Assembly (NCBI GenBank): GCA_020829485.1
Contig: JAIVFU010000014.1
Span: forward strand, 1 to 64,000
Direction: 5' to 3'
Origin: Nostoc sp. CHAB 5834
GTDB taxonomy: Bacteria > Cyanobacteriota > Cyanobacteriia > Cyanobacteriales > Nostocaceae
Length of the DNA stretch: 64,000 nucleotides
The notes below the pieces were generated by a model. The model did not search any database. It was not told where the DNA came from and saw nothing but the letters and a program-made list of their open reading frames with translations. Shown here in pieces: positions 16,028-24,573 of this stretch. The translations under genes were made by a program, and so were the position numbers. Position 1 is the first letter of the stretch. Each line of letters begins with the position of its first letter.

Positions 16028-17308
16028 AAAACTTATAGCTGTTGCTAAAAAATCGCCTACTAAATAAAGGGAACCACACAAAACGATTAAATCTTGTGTG
16101 GTTGAGGTTGCGGTTTCTAGTGCTGTGAATAAATCTGGATGGATTTGGCGATCGCTTAATTTGGGACAGAGGCTGTAAGCTAGGTTTGCTAAGTAGTCTA
16201 AATCAGCAGAAGTTCTACCTGGCCAAGATTCTATAGGTATTGGGACTAAAAAAAGGCGATCGCCTGGGCGCAGTAGGGCGGTAAAAATATCAGCATGATC
16301 CTTATCGGAAAACATTCCCATAACCCAATTGACTGGCTTGGGGTTAACTGCGTCTAAGCTATCGACATACTGGCGAAGAACTTCGGCGGCGGCGGTATTA
16401 TGAGCGCCATCAAGTAATAATTTATGGTTGTTCCAGGTAGTCCATTGCATCCGCCCCGGCCATTTAGTTTTTGCCATGCCGTTAGTTATGGCTTCTTCAG
16501 AAATCTGCCAACCCTGTTGTTGGAGAATTTCTAAAGCTGCTATTGCCAAAGCTGAATTTGCTAATTGAATTTGTCCGGCTAATGGCAAAGGGTATTTAAT
16601 TAACTTTGAATTTTGAATATTTTGATATTCTGCCCATCCTGTAGCGATTTGACTGGCGGGTTGAGGCGTAAAAATCGGGCATTGTAATTCTAAAGCACGC
16701 GATCGCACAACTTTCTGTGCATCCAGTGGCAATGCTCCAACCACAACGGCACATCCACGTTTGAGGATACCAGCTTTTTCTCTAGCAATATCAGCAACGG
16801 TAGGGCCAAGTTGCTGCCAGTGTTCCCGGCTGATGGAAGTGATGATCGTAACGAGGGGTTCTAGACAAACATTGGTAGCATCCAAGCGCCCTCCTAGCCC
16901 GACTTCTACCACAGCCACATCAACTTGCTGCTGGGCAAAATATAACCAAGCAGCCGCCGTAATTACTTCAAACTGAGTTGCCGATTCCTCTTCAGGGCGA
17001 ATAACCGCTTGGACTTGTTGGAATAATTGACTCAATTTCTCAGAGGAAATTGGCTGTTCATTCAAACAAATACGTTCTGTCCAATCGACTAAATGGGGGG
17101 AAGTATAACGTCCTGTACGATAACCAGCCTCAGTAAGTACTGAGGAAAGATAGGCACAGACAGAACCTTTACCATTAGTGCCAGCAACATGAATTACCGG
17201 GACTTGCTGATGAGGATTACCAAGGTTTGCTAAAAGGTTGAGGATGCGATCGAGTCCCAGATGGACACCAAAGCGTTGCAGGGGTTGTATTACAGAATCG
17301 ATGTTCAA
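16022..17308 (-). CDS. folC: bifunctional dihydrofolate synthase / folylpolyglutamate synthase
   Basis: This Mur-ligase-type enzyme adds glutamate to dihydropteroate and folates. VIHVAGTNGKGSVCAYLSS is the ATP-binding loop; YTSPHLVDWTERICLN and VGLGGRLDATNV (metal and substrate sites) follow; LLLDGAHNTAAAEVL lies in the C-terminal domain. The open frame extends to an ATG at 17389, but that extension is encoded by CCCCACT-type repeats. The TTG at 17308 (LNIDSVIQPLQRFGVHLGL) matches where the family normally begins, giving about 428 residues. The stop codon lies within a miniature element. The true start is uncertain. Confidence 0.9.
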   Translation of the reverse strand: MNIDSVIQPLQRFGVHLGLDRILNLLANLGNPHQQVPVIHVAGTNGKGSVCAYLSSVLTEAGYRTGRYTSPHLVDWTERICLNEQPISSEKLSQLFQQVQAVIRPEEESATQFEVITAAAWLYFAQQQVDVAVVEVGLGGRLDATNVCLEPLVTIITSISREHWQQLGPTVADIAREKAGILKRGCAVVVGALPLDAQKVVRSRALELQCPIFTPQPASQIATGWAEYQNIQNSKLIKYPLPLAGQIQLANSALAIAALEILQQQGWQISEEAITNGMAKTKWPGRMQWTTWNNHKLLLDGAHNTAAAEVLRQYVDSLDAVNPKPVNWVMGMFSDKDHADIFTALLRPGDRLFLVPIPIESWPGRTSADLDYLANLAYSLCPKLSDRQIHPDLFTALETATSTTQDLIVLCGSLYLVGDFLATAISFK

Positions 17309-17400
17309 GGAAGGGGGAGTGGGGAGTGGGGAGTGGGGAATGGGGGAATGAGGGAGATAAGGGAGAAATAAGCAATGCCCCATGCCCAATGCCCCATGCC
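17309..17400. repeat. tandem repeats over the folC 5' end
   Basis: GGGAGTGGGGAGTGGGGA and GGGCATTGGGCATGG-type units lie immediately upstream of the conserved folC coding sequence. They create an in-frame ATG at 17389 whose use would add a Pro/Ser/His-rich leader. Confidence 0.75.
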
Positions 17401-17423
17401 CAATCCCCGATTAATGAATGAAT

Positions 17424-17549
17424 TTAAGCTTCTCTATCCAAAAAGCCTTGAATTTGTCTTAAAGCGGCAGCGCCAATATTAAATACTGCCCAGCTAGCAG
17501 CAATGACAACTGGTGCTAAAACGATCGCTATCCGGTAATCGATATCCAT
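17424..17549 (-). CDS. psbY: photosystem II protein PsbY
   Basis: This 41-residue membrane protein reads [19 protein letters not shown] then [17 protein letters not shown] and ends LDREA. It closely matches the single-helix PsbY subunit at the periphery of photosystem II near cytochrome b559. The start has a good ribosome binding site (GAGAGGGG) eight bases upstream. One transmembrane helix spans about residues 6-24, and the tail is charged. It is a monocistronic-looking gene upstream of folC on the same strand. It is too short for most automatic filters, but codon order and similarity leave little doubt. Confidence 0.92.
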   Translation of the reverse strand: MDIDYRIAIVLAPVVIAASWAVFNIGAAALRQIQGFLDREA

Positions 17550-17699
17550 ATCTAGAACCCCTCTCTTAAGTAGAAATTAAAGTTTTGTCAACTGCTCTCA
17601 TTTTTATTTTTAGCTGAAGTGGGCAACTTTTCCTAATCTATATGTAAAGAATGTTTAAATTGTGGGGCATTGGGTATTGTGAATTGGTCATTAATCAAT

Positions 17700-17772
17700 A
17701 ATTCTTCTTCCCCTACCTCCCCTGCTTCCCCTGCTCCTCATCCCCACTCCCCACTCCCCACTCCCCACTCCC
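17700..17772. repeat. CCCCTGCTTCC/CCCCACT tandem array
   Basis: A pyrimidine-rich array of heptamer-like units (CTCCCCA) ends exactly at the stop codon of the next minus-strand gene (17772). Confidence 0.75.
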
Positions 17773-18299
17773 TAAGCCTTGCTAAAACCAATATCAGTCC
17801 CTTTACCAGCATGAACTAAAGCTAACTTTTGATAACGTTGGGCGTGTTCAATCAGTTCTGCGGCTTCAGCTTCTGTTACTTGGCGTAATATTTTGCCAGG
17901 AATACCGACAACTAGGGACAAAGGCGGTACATTTTTAGTTACTACTGCACCAGCACCGATAATGCTACCAGCACCCACTCTTACCCCGTCTAAAATCACT
18001 GCGCCTATGCCAATCAAACTTCCACGCTCAATGTAAGCGGAATGTATCACAGCGCGATGTCCTACAGTGACATGATCTTCTAAAATTGTCGGAAAACCAG
18101 GATCGCCATGTAAAATTGCACCATCCTGAATATTTGTGCATTCGCCAATTTCAATGCGTTCCACATCTCCCCTAACCACTGCTCCATACCAAATGCTCAC
18201 CCCTGCTGCTATATTTACCGAACCCATAACAACAGCATTGGCTGCGATGAAGGCAGCTTGAGAAAAATCAGGAGATGTCCAGTAAGAAGCGGTAGACAC
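17772..18299 (-). CDS. gamma-carbonic-anhydrase-like left-handed beta-helix protein
   Basis: Hexapeptide-repeat protein of about 175 residues. Repeats run from AAFIAANAVVMGSVNIAAG through VSIWYGAVVRGDVERIEIG and the three putative metal histidines in AILHGDPG, HVTVGHRAVIH. It ends in an alpha helix (EAAELIEHAQRYQKLALVH). It belongs to the YrdA/CcmM-N/Paa-Y group of trimeric gamma-class proteins; whether it hydrates CO2 is not established. The open frame continues to a TTG at 18365, but the family N terminus fits the GTG at 18299 (VSTASYW). Both starts are non-ATG, so this is tentative. Confidence 0.85.
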   Translation of the reverse strand: MSTASYWTSPDFSQAAFIAANAVVMGSVNIAAGVSIWYGAVVRGDVERIEIGECTNIQDGAILHGDPGFPTILEDHVTVGHRAVIHSAYIERGSLIGIGAVILDGVRVGAGSIIGAGAVVTKNVPPLSLVVGIPGKILRQVTEAEAAELIEHAQRYQKLALVHAGKGTDIGFSKA

Positions 18300-18537
18300 G
18301 ATAGAATATGAATATGGTACCCAGGAATACTGGAGAAACTCCAACCTTTGAGGCTGGTTGCACAACTAGGATATCACAGCGTCAAGCCTCTACACTGAGG
18401 AAAACACTAGTGAGCATTGTTGCTGCCGCAACTCCGTGTCTGTGCAGCAGTGACCAAGTAACCCAAAGTGGTGGAGCCAAAGTGTATATACAATACACTA
18501 GCGCTGGTGAAGACAAAATTATGTTTGTACGCACTTC

Positions 18538-19050
18538 ATGATGAATCCAGGCTTGCAGTACCCGATGTTTGGGCCTGAAATACAGTGTCCCCATTGTCGC
18601 CAGACTATTCCGGCGCTGACATTAACAGATACCTATTTGTGTACGCGTCATGGCGCGTTTGAAGCTAATCCTAAAAATGGAGAGTTAATCCATTTGCAAT
18701 CGGGCCGTCATTGGCGGAGGTGGAATAATGAATGGTATAGACAGCATACTCATCCCGATGGTATTCGCTTTGAAATTCACGAAGCATTAGATAAGCTCTA
18801 TACCCAAGGCTTTCGAGCAACAAGAGTAATTATTGCTCGGCGATATCAGGAATTGATGAGTGGCTACTTGGAACGCAGCACACCCTGGCGTTCTGGACAA
18901 CCAGAAGCTATTGCTGCGCGTTTATACGGCTTACCTGTGGAGTTTAGCCCCGACACCTCAGATGATCCCTGTTGGGAAGTAATTAATTTTGACTTGGAAA
19001 AAGAGCCTGGTGTCCCTGTACGCTACCCTTATTTCAGGTTGTTTGAGTAA
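18538..19050 (+). CDS. conserved cyanobacterial protein, TIGR02652 family
   Basis: The 170-residue soluble protein has an N-terminal zinc-ribbon-like pair, CPHCRQ and a later CTRHG, suggesting a metal site at residues 18-40. The rest is rich in aromatic and charged residues (GRHWRRWNNEWYRQHTHPDG and NFDLEKEPGVPVRYPYF). The pattern matches the TIGR02652 family found in nearly all cyanobacteria, with no known function. The two in-frame ATGs at 18538 and 18541 cannot be separated. The stop is followed at once by a TCATTTG/TCATTAG heptamer array. Confidence 0.88.
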   Translation: MMNPGLQYPMFGPEIQCPHCRQTIPALTLTDTYLCTRHGAFEANPKNGELIHLQSGRHWRRWNNEWYRQHTHPDGIRFEIHEALDKLYTQGFRATRVIIARRYQELMSGYLERSTPWRSGQPEAIAARLYGLPVEFSPDTSDDPCWEVINFDLEKEPGVPVRYPYFRLFE

Positions 19051-19127
19051 TGGTCATTTGTCATTAGTCATTTGTCATTAGTGAATAACAAAGGACAAAT
19101 GGCTAAGGACTAGGGACTAAGGACTAA
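19047..19127. repeat. heptamer array (TCATTAG / GGACTAA)
   Basis: Units of TCATTTG/TCATTAG followed by units of GGACTAA/GGACTAG fill the gap between the TIGR02652 stop and the start of the VOC-family gene. No classical ribosome binding site is visible apart from the GGA units of the array. Confidence 0.8.
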
Positions 19128-19129
19128 TT

Positions 19130-19573
19130 ATGCACCACGCTTCTATTCGGACTGCGAATATTCATCGAGCGATCGCTTTCTACGAACATTTAGGGTTTAC
19201 AATCTCAGAACGCTTTACTACAGGCTACACCCTAGCTTGCTGGATGGAAGGATTAGGCGGCAGAATTGAACTGATCCAAATTCCCGAACCAAAACCAGCC
19301 CCAGATGCCTTTACTGACGAGCATTATGTGGGTTATTATCATCTATCGTTCGATTTAACTGAAATTACACCAGATTTACCTAGCTGGTTGACAAATTTAC
19401 AAGAGCGTGTATCGCTTACGGCTGAGAGTAAACCCGAAGAATTACAACCGTTGAAAGTACTTTTAGAACCGACACAACAGCAAATAGGCGATCGCATTTA
19501 CGAAGTGGCTTTCATCGCCGATACCGATGGCTTACCTCTGGAATTCATTCGGGTTTTAGCAAAACTTCCATAA
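19130..19573 (+). CDS. VOC (glyoxalase I fold) family protein
   Basis: The 147-residue protein starts MHHASIRTANIHRAIAFYEH, the usual first beta-alpha unit of vicinal-oxygen-chelate enzymes with a metal-binding His. Further on are GRIELIQIPEP, a YYHLSFDL strand carrying a second His, and DTDGLPLEFIRVL with the terminal Glu ligand. It could be a lactoylglutathione-lyase-like enzyme or a related isomerase; the substrate is unknown. It may be co-transcribed with the preceding TIGR02652 gene across the heptamer array. Confidence 0.85.
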   Translation: MHHASIRTANIHRAIAFYEHLGFTISERFTTGYTLACWMEGLGGRIELIQIPEPKPAPDAFTDEHYVGYYHLSFDLTEITPDLPSWLTNLQERVSLTAESKPEELQPLKVLLEPTQQQIGDRIYEVAFIADTDGLPLEFIRVLAKLP

Positions 19574-19721
19574 TTTAGCTTTTTTATTACCTTTATTGCT
19601 AATATATTTTTTTCTGTATTGTTTCTGAGGTTACAGATTTTTTGGACAGATTAAACTAACGTCACTTCCCCAAATAACTATGTAATATCATGTCCGGTGA
19701 ATCAAGCTGAATAAAAAATGT

Positions 19722-19782
19722 TCGTAGTAAGGACTTTAGTCCTGGCTTTGAGGACTGAAGTCCCCACTACAAACTGTTTATT
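19722..19782. repeat. GTAGTAAGGAC hairpin repeat
   Basis: GTAGTAAGGACTTTAGTCCT faces AGGACTGAAGTCCCCACTAC. The same small hairpin family occurs at 3538-3588, 22676-22736 and 24496-24553, always between genes. Arm substitutions are compensated, which keeps the folding. Confidence 0.75.
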
Positions 19783-19835
19783 ATGGGTGATTTGGCGGAC
19801 ATAATGTAATTTAATTTACATAATTTGCTAAATAC

Positions 19836-22655
19836 ATGTATGGATTTTCCAGATTTTATAAATATCCTTTGCCATTATTATTTTTAAGCTTATGGCTAGT
19901 AGCAGTTTTTTTGTTAAGCAATAAACCTGCTCATGGCCAACATCCAGCCATATTTAACAAAGAAAAATATCAATCAACCTTGCTAGCAAAAAGAATAATG
20001 CCCTCAACACTGACACAAAATGTCCGTAAGACAGTGCTGGAGAATGGTCTAACTGTCCTGACAAAGGAAGTGCATACTGCGCCAGTAGTGACGGTACAGG
20101 TGTGGTACAAGGTTGGCTCACGCAACGAAGAACCGGGCGTGAATGGCATTGCCCACCAGTTGGAACACATGATGTTTAAAGGTACTCTAAACCGTCCAAT
20201 TCAATTTGGGCGTTTGTTTAGTGCTTTAGGTAGTGATTCCAATGCTTTCACCAGCTACGATCAAACTGCATATTACGGTACTGTGGAACGAAACAAGCTA
20301 AAAGCGCTCTTAGTGCTGGAAGCAGACAGGATGCAAAATTCCCAGATTGAGCCAGAGCAACTGGCGAATGAGAAGCGGGTAGTAATTTCCGAGTTGCAGG
20401 GTTACGAAAATAGCCCCGAATATCGCCTCAACCGCGCCGTCATGCAGGCGGTATTTCCCAATCATGCTTATGGGTTGCCTGTAGGTGGTACTAAAGCTGA
20501 TGTCGAGAAATTTGAGGTTGAGCAGGTAGAAAAATATTACCGCAATTTTTACAGTCCTGATAATGCCGTCTTAGTAATTGTTGGAGATTTTCAAACTGCA
20601 AATACCCTGGAAACAATTAAAGAGGTGTTTGGCAAACTATCCAGGAGGCAGGGGGCAGGGGGCAGGGGGCAGGGGGCAGGAGTTATTTCTTCCTCATCCC
20701 CCTCATCCCCGATAGTATTGCGAGAACCGGGAGCAGGGCGTTTGTTACAAGCGGTGTATCCGCTACCGGATGCAAATCAACCAGATGTGCCTGCGCTGGA
20801 TGTGATGGATTACATCTTGACTGAGGGACGGAATTCTAGACTTTATCAGGCATTGGTGGAATCAGGTTTAGCTAGTGAAGTTACAGCCTCTGTTACCAGT
20901 TTGCGAGAATCTGGTTGGTATGAGGTGTTGGTGACGGCTGATTCTAAACAAGATTTGAAAAAAATTGACTCAGTGTTGAGTAGCGCGATCGCTAATGTAG
21001 CAGAAAAAGGCGTGACCTCTGAAGAAGTAGAACGAGCCAAAACCCAATTAACAGCAGATGTAATTTTGAGTAACCGTGATATCACCTCTCAAGCAATGCG
21101 CTTGGGCACTGATGAGACAACAGTTGGTGATTATCGCTACACAGACCGCTATTTGGCCTCTGTCAGTCTAGTGAAGCCGACGGATATTGTCGCTGTGATT
21201 AACAAATATCTGACAATAGGAGCCAGAACAGTAGGCTTTTTTGAACCAACCCAGAAGCAGATAACAGAAGTTGGTGATAAACCAGACTCAGCCCAAACTA
21301 CAGAGAATTTCTCTCCTGGCGCACCTGTGCTTCCTTCTGAGGTGATGAAGTATTTACCGCCTGTGGATTTGGCTACAGATGCAATCGCCCAAGTGTTACC
21401 ACAGGAATTCAAATTTACCAACGGATTGCGGTTATTACTGTTACCCGATCATAGTACTCCCACCGTCACCCTGAGCGGACACATTCAAGCGGGGACGGAA
21501 TTTGATCCTGAGAATAAAGCTGGACTAGCTGCTTTTGTAGCAGACAATTTGCTAAATGGCACTAAAAGCAAGGATGACTTAACTATTGCCAAACTCTTGG
21601 CAGAACGAGGGGCGAGTCTCGACTTTGAAGCCTACCGCGAAGGTGTGCATATCGAGGGTGATAGTTTAGCTCTTGATTTGCCGATACTCCTTGAGATATT
21701 GGCAGATGTTGTTAAAAATAGTACCTTTCCAGCCAAAGAGTTAGAACTGCATCGCCAACAAACTTTAACTGACTTGCAACAAGAATTAGATGAGCCATCA
21801 GAAGTAGCCAGAAGAGTATTTGTTCAGTCAATTTACCCAAAAAAACATCCCTTACATACTTTTCCCACAGAGGAGAGTTTACAGCAGATTCAGCGCCAGG
21901 ATGTGATTGATTTTAAAGCTAAACATTATCGTCCAGACACGACAGTGTTAGCGCTGGTGGGAGATTTTGATCTAGACAAAGTGCGATCGCTGATTAAAAA
22001 TGAGTTTGGTAATTGGGAAGTTAGTGGGCAAGCACCGACATTAAAATATCCTCCGGTGTTAATACCACAGAAAATAGTCAGTGTCAACCCAGTTTTACCA
22101 GGTAAAGCCCAAGCTGTGACATATATGGGTTACACAGGTATTAACCGTTATGATCCTCGGTTTCACGCAGCCTTAGTATTGAACCAGATTTTGGGAGGCG
22201 ATACCTTATCTAGTAGACTAGGTGCAGAAGTGCGCGATCGCCAAGGTTTGAGCTATGGAATTTATAGCTCCTTCCAAGCCGGGAAGAATGCAGGCACATT
22301 TTTGATAGAAATGCAAACTAGTCCTGAAGATAGCAGAAAAGCGATCGCTAGTACCCGCCAAATACTACAGCAAATCCATCAACAAGGTGTCACTGCACTA
22401 GAAGTAGAAACAGCTAAACGCACCCTGATGAGCAACTACAACGTTTTGCTGGCAAACCCAGAGGAATTAACAGATAGAATTCTGATGAATGAGGTGTATG
22501 GATTAGATAAAGGAGAATTGCACTCCTTCACTGACAAAATCCAGAAAGTCAGCCTTACCCAAGTTAATCAAGCGGCTCGTGAGTTACTCCACCCAGATCA
22601 AATTGTAGTCGTTACTGCTGGGCCATCTGTTTTAGCAGAGAAAAGCATTAGGTAG
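19836..22655 (+). CDS. zinc protease of the insulinase family (M16), two tandem M16 units, exported
   Basis: The 939-residue protein starts with a signal peptide (residues 1-34, LLFLSLWLVAVFLLSN, ending AHG). The N-terminal M16 unit carries the inverted zinc motif HQLEH (near residue 109) and a downstream NEKRVVISELQGYEN with the third zinc ligand. The second unit, from about residue 525 (FTNGLRLLLLPDHSTPTV), lacks the zinc motif and serves as the structural half. A Gly/Gln/Ser-rich insert of about 22 residues near 269-290 is encoded by a GGGGGCA repeat array. It should degrade peptides or signal sequences in the periplasm. It is distinct from the pair at 42.9-46.2 kb. Confidence 0.93.
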   Translation: MYGFSRFYKYPLPLLFLSLWLVAVFLLSNKPAHGQHPAIFNKEKYQSTLLAKRIMPSTLTQNVRKTVLENGLTVLTKEVHTAPVVTVQVWYKVGSRNEEPGVNGIAHQLEHMMFKGTLNRPIQFGRLFSALGSDSNAFTSYDQTAYYGTVERNKLKALLVLEADRMQNSQIEPEQLANEKRVVISELQGYENSPEYRLNRAVMQAVFPNHAYGLPVGGTKADVEKFEVEQVEKYYRNFYSPDNAVLVIVGDFQTANTLETIKEVFGKLSRRQGAGGRGQGAGVISSSSPSSPIVLREPGAGRLLQAVYPLPDANQPDVPALDVMDYILTEGRNSRLYQALVESGLASEVTASVTSLRESGWYEVLVTADSKQDLKKIDSVLSSAIANVAEKGVTSEEVERAKTQLTADVILSNRDITSQAMRLGTDETTVGDYRYTDRYLASVSLVKPTDIVAVINKYLTIGARTVGFFEPTQKQITEVGDKPDSAQTTENFSPGAPVLPSEVMKYLPPVDLATDAIAQVLPQEFKFTNGLRLLLLPDHSTPTVTLSGHIQAGTEFDPENKAGLAAFVADNLLNGTKSKDDLTIAKLLAERGASLDFEAYREGVHIEGDSLALDLPILLEILADVVKNSTFPAKELELHRQQTLTDLQQELDEPSEVARRVFVQSIYPKKHPLHTFPTEESLQQIQRQDVIDFKAKHYRPDTTVLALVGDFDLDKVRSLIKNEFGNWEVSGQAPTLKYPPVLIPQKIVSVNPVLPGKAQAVTYMGYTGINRYDPRFHAALVLNQILGGDTLSSRLGAEVRDRQGLSYGIYSSFQAGKNAGTFLIEMQTSPEDSRKAIASTRQILQQIHQQGVTALEVETAKRTLMSNYNVLLANPEELTDRILMNEVYGLDKGELHSFTDKIQKVSLTQVNQAARELLHPDQIVVVTAGPSVLAEKSIR
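20641..20690. repeat. GGCAGGG tandem array inside the M16 protease gene
   Basis: Five GGGGGCA-type heptamers encode RRQGAGGRGQGAG in frame, in a surface-loop position between two conserved M16 segments (IKEVFGKL and IVLREPGAGR). Confidence 0.85.
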
Positions 22656-22675
22656 TAGAATGTCCAAGCTATTGA

Positions 22676-22736
22676 GGGTTTGTAGTAAGCACTAAAGTGC
22701 TTAAAAAACAAGGACTAAAGTCCTTACTACGAACTT
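22676..22736. repeat. GTAGTAAGCAC hairpin repeat
   Basis: GTAGTAAGCACTAAAGTGCTT and AAGGACTAAAGTCCTTACTAC form two small stems directly after the M16 stop. Same family as 3538, 19722 and 24496. Confidence 0.75.
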
Positions 22737-22857
22737 GCTTACCCATCAATTTAAATTTGACCAGTAGTAGAGATGGGCATTAGGCATGGATAATATAAAG
22801 AATAGGTAAGTGGTTTTCTCGCTACCTATTAATAGCATTGCCTTTTGAGAACTATTG

Positions 22858-23382
22858 ATGAAAATTTACAACCATTTTTACAAAATTTTAATTACATCTC
22901 TTAATTTACCAGCTTCTACTTTGCTGCAAATTTTACGGCGTAACTACGTGATATTAACGTTGTTCCTAAGCTTAAATCTCATCGCTGCTACTCCAGCAAT
23001 GGCGGCAAATTTGTCTAATGATTTGCTCAAGCAACCAGCCACAGAAATTAAAATTAGCTTGGGTAATTCAGCAAACGAACTCAAGTTTGAGCCAAATCAT
23101 TTGGAATTCGAGGCTGGCAAACGCTATCAACTACGGCTTACCAATCCCAGCCAACTGAAGCACTATTTTACTGCTAAAGATTTTGCCGATGGCATCTGGA
23201 CACAAAAAGTCCAAGCAGGCAAAGTAGAAATCAAAGGAGCCATTCACGAACTCGAACTCAAGCCGGGTGCTGAGGCAGAATGGGTATTTGTGCCCCTGAA
23301 ATCTGGTACTTATAGCTTACGTTGTCCAATATCAGGACATACCGAAGCAGGTATGACTGGAGAAATTGCCATCAAGAATTAA
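22858..23382 (+). CDS. exported cupredoxin-like copper protein
   Basis: The protein has 174 residues from the ATG at 22858. A long signal sequence ends near residue 49 (LIAATPAMA-A). The mature part is one cupredoxin domain. LKHYF supplies the first His, and CPISGHTEAGM supplies Cys, His and Met, so the full blue-copper ligand set is present. It resembles plastocyanin-like or PetE-related electron carriers and the copper-binding domains of oxidases, but is too divergent to call plastocyanin. It is presumably periplasmic or lumenal. An electron-transfer or copper-handling role is inferred. Confidence 0.85.
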   Translation: MKIYNHFYKILITSLNLPASTLLQILRRNYVILTLFLSLNLIAATPAMAANLSNDLLKQPATEIKISLGNSANELKFEPNHLEFEAGKRYQLRLTNPSQLKHYFTAKDFADGIWTQKVQAGKVEIKGAIHELELKPGAEAEWVFVPLKSGTYSLRCPISGHTEAGMTGEIAIKN

Positions 23383-23660
23383 AAATTATTCTACTCAGTA
23401 TTTGACAGCTATCTAATGTTTCAATTAAAGATAATTTATCTTAGTCCCATAGGTGCAGCGAATAATAAGTTATGGCGATTTTGATTGAAGCCCAATATAT
23501 CAGGAGTAGGCGAATGTGTTATTATATATACGTTAGCGGCTAAACTGGAAGAATCCCTATCAGGGATTAAAATAATTTAAATTATAGATATTATTTCTCA
23601 AATAATTTAGAGAAAGCATTAATACTCAGTGTCAGAGCCACCAGTAATTATTAATTCCCC

Positions 23661-24488
23661 ATGAACATTTTCAGTAACTTACTTCCTCAAACAACTCAGC
23701 CTGCACCAGCGAAAAAGCAACGCCGAGGAATTGAAATTAAATCGCCGCGTGAAATTGAAATCATGCGGCAATCAGCGAAAATTGTGGCAACTGTCCTAAA
23801 AGAAATTTCCGAGCTAGTAAAGCCAGGAATGACCACGGCTGATTTAGATGCTTATGCAGAAAAACGCATCCGCGAAATGGGTGCAACACCGAGTTTTAAA
23901 GGATATCACGGTTTTCCAGGTTCTATTTGCTCCAGCATTAACAATGAAGCAGTGCATGGCATTCCTAGTCCCAAAAAAGTGATTCGCGTGGGGGATGTAT
24001 TAAAAGTAGATACGGGCGCTTATTACCAAGGCTTTCATGGTGATTCTTGCATTTCAATTGCTGTGGGTGAAGTGACTCAAGAAGCTGCTAAATTAATTCG
24101 CGTAGCAGAAGAAGCTTTATATAAGGGGATTGAGCAAGTTAAGGCGGGTGCATATCTACTTGACTTAGCTGGAGCAATTGAAGACCATGTGAAAGTTAAC
24201 GGCTTTAGTATAGTCGAAGAGTTCACTGGACACGGTGTTGGTCGTAACTTGCACGAAGAACCTTCAGTATTCAACTACCGTACCCGCGAGATGCCAAATG
24301 TTAAACTCCGTGCAGGGATGACGCTGGCAATTGAGCCAATTTTAAATGCAGGTTCTAGACACACCCGGACATTATCTGACCGTTGGACAGCAGTTACTGT
24401 GGATAATTCTTTGTCGGCTCAGTTTGAACATACAGTGTTGGTAACAGAGACTGGTTATGAGATTTTGACTGACCGTACTAAGCTATAA
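23661..24488 (+). CDS. map: type I methionine aminopeptidase
   Basis: The 275-residue enzyme removes the initiator methionine from new proteins. The catalytic set is visible: His in NEAVHGIP, Asp in [16 protein letters not shown] (two metal aspartates), His in FTGHGVG, Glu in LAIEPIL and Glu in QFEHTVL. The first 22 residues (to KKQRRG) form a short basic extension before the fold. The gene stands alone, with a hairpin repeat eight bases after its stop. Cyanobacteria usually have several map paralogues; this is one of the standard type I forms. Confidence 0.96.
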   Translation: MNIFSNLLPQTTQPAPAKKQRRGIEIKSPREIEIMRQSAKIVATVLKEISELVKPGMTTADLDAYAEKRIREMGATPSFKGYHGFPGSICSSINNEAVHGIPSPKKVIRVGDVLKVDTGAYYQGFHGDSCISIAVGEVTQEAAKLIRVAEEALYKGIEQVKAGAYLLDLAGAIEDHVKVNGFSIVEEFTGHGVGRNLHEEPSVFNYRTREMPNVKLRAGMTLAIEPILNAGSRHTRTLSDRWTAVTVDNSLSAQFEHTVLVTETGYEILTDRTKL

Positions 24489-24495
24489 TTATTAA

Positions 24496-24553
24496 GTTTG
24501 TAGTAAGCACTTGAGTGCTTAGAAAAGAAGGACTAAAGTCTTTACTACGAACT
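24496..24553. repeat. GTAGTAAGCAC hairpin repeat between convergent genes
   Basis: It comprises GTAGTAAGCACTTGAGTGCTT and GAAGGACTAAAGTCTTTACTAC. Lying between the ends of map (+) and the coiled-coil protein gene (-), it could act as a bidirectional transcript end. Confidence 0.65.
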
Positions 24554-24573
24554 GAAAGCGATAAAGGCTATAT

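Noticed and set aside
18308..18541. 77-codon plus-strand frame whose TGA overlaps the ATG of the TIGR02652 gene
   Set aside because: The overlap looks like coupling, but the frame partly overlaps the opposite-strand hexapeptide protein gene, has no protein-like pattern, and a competing minus-strand frame covers the same bases.
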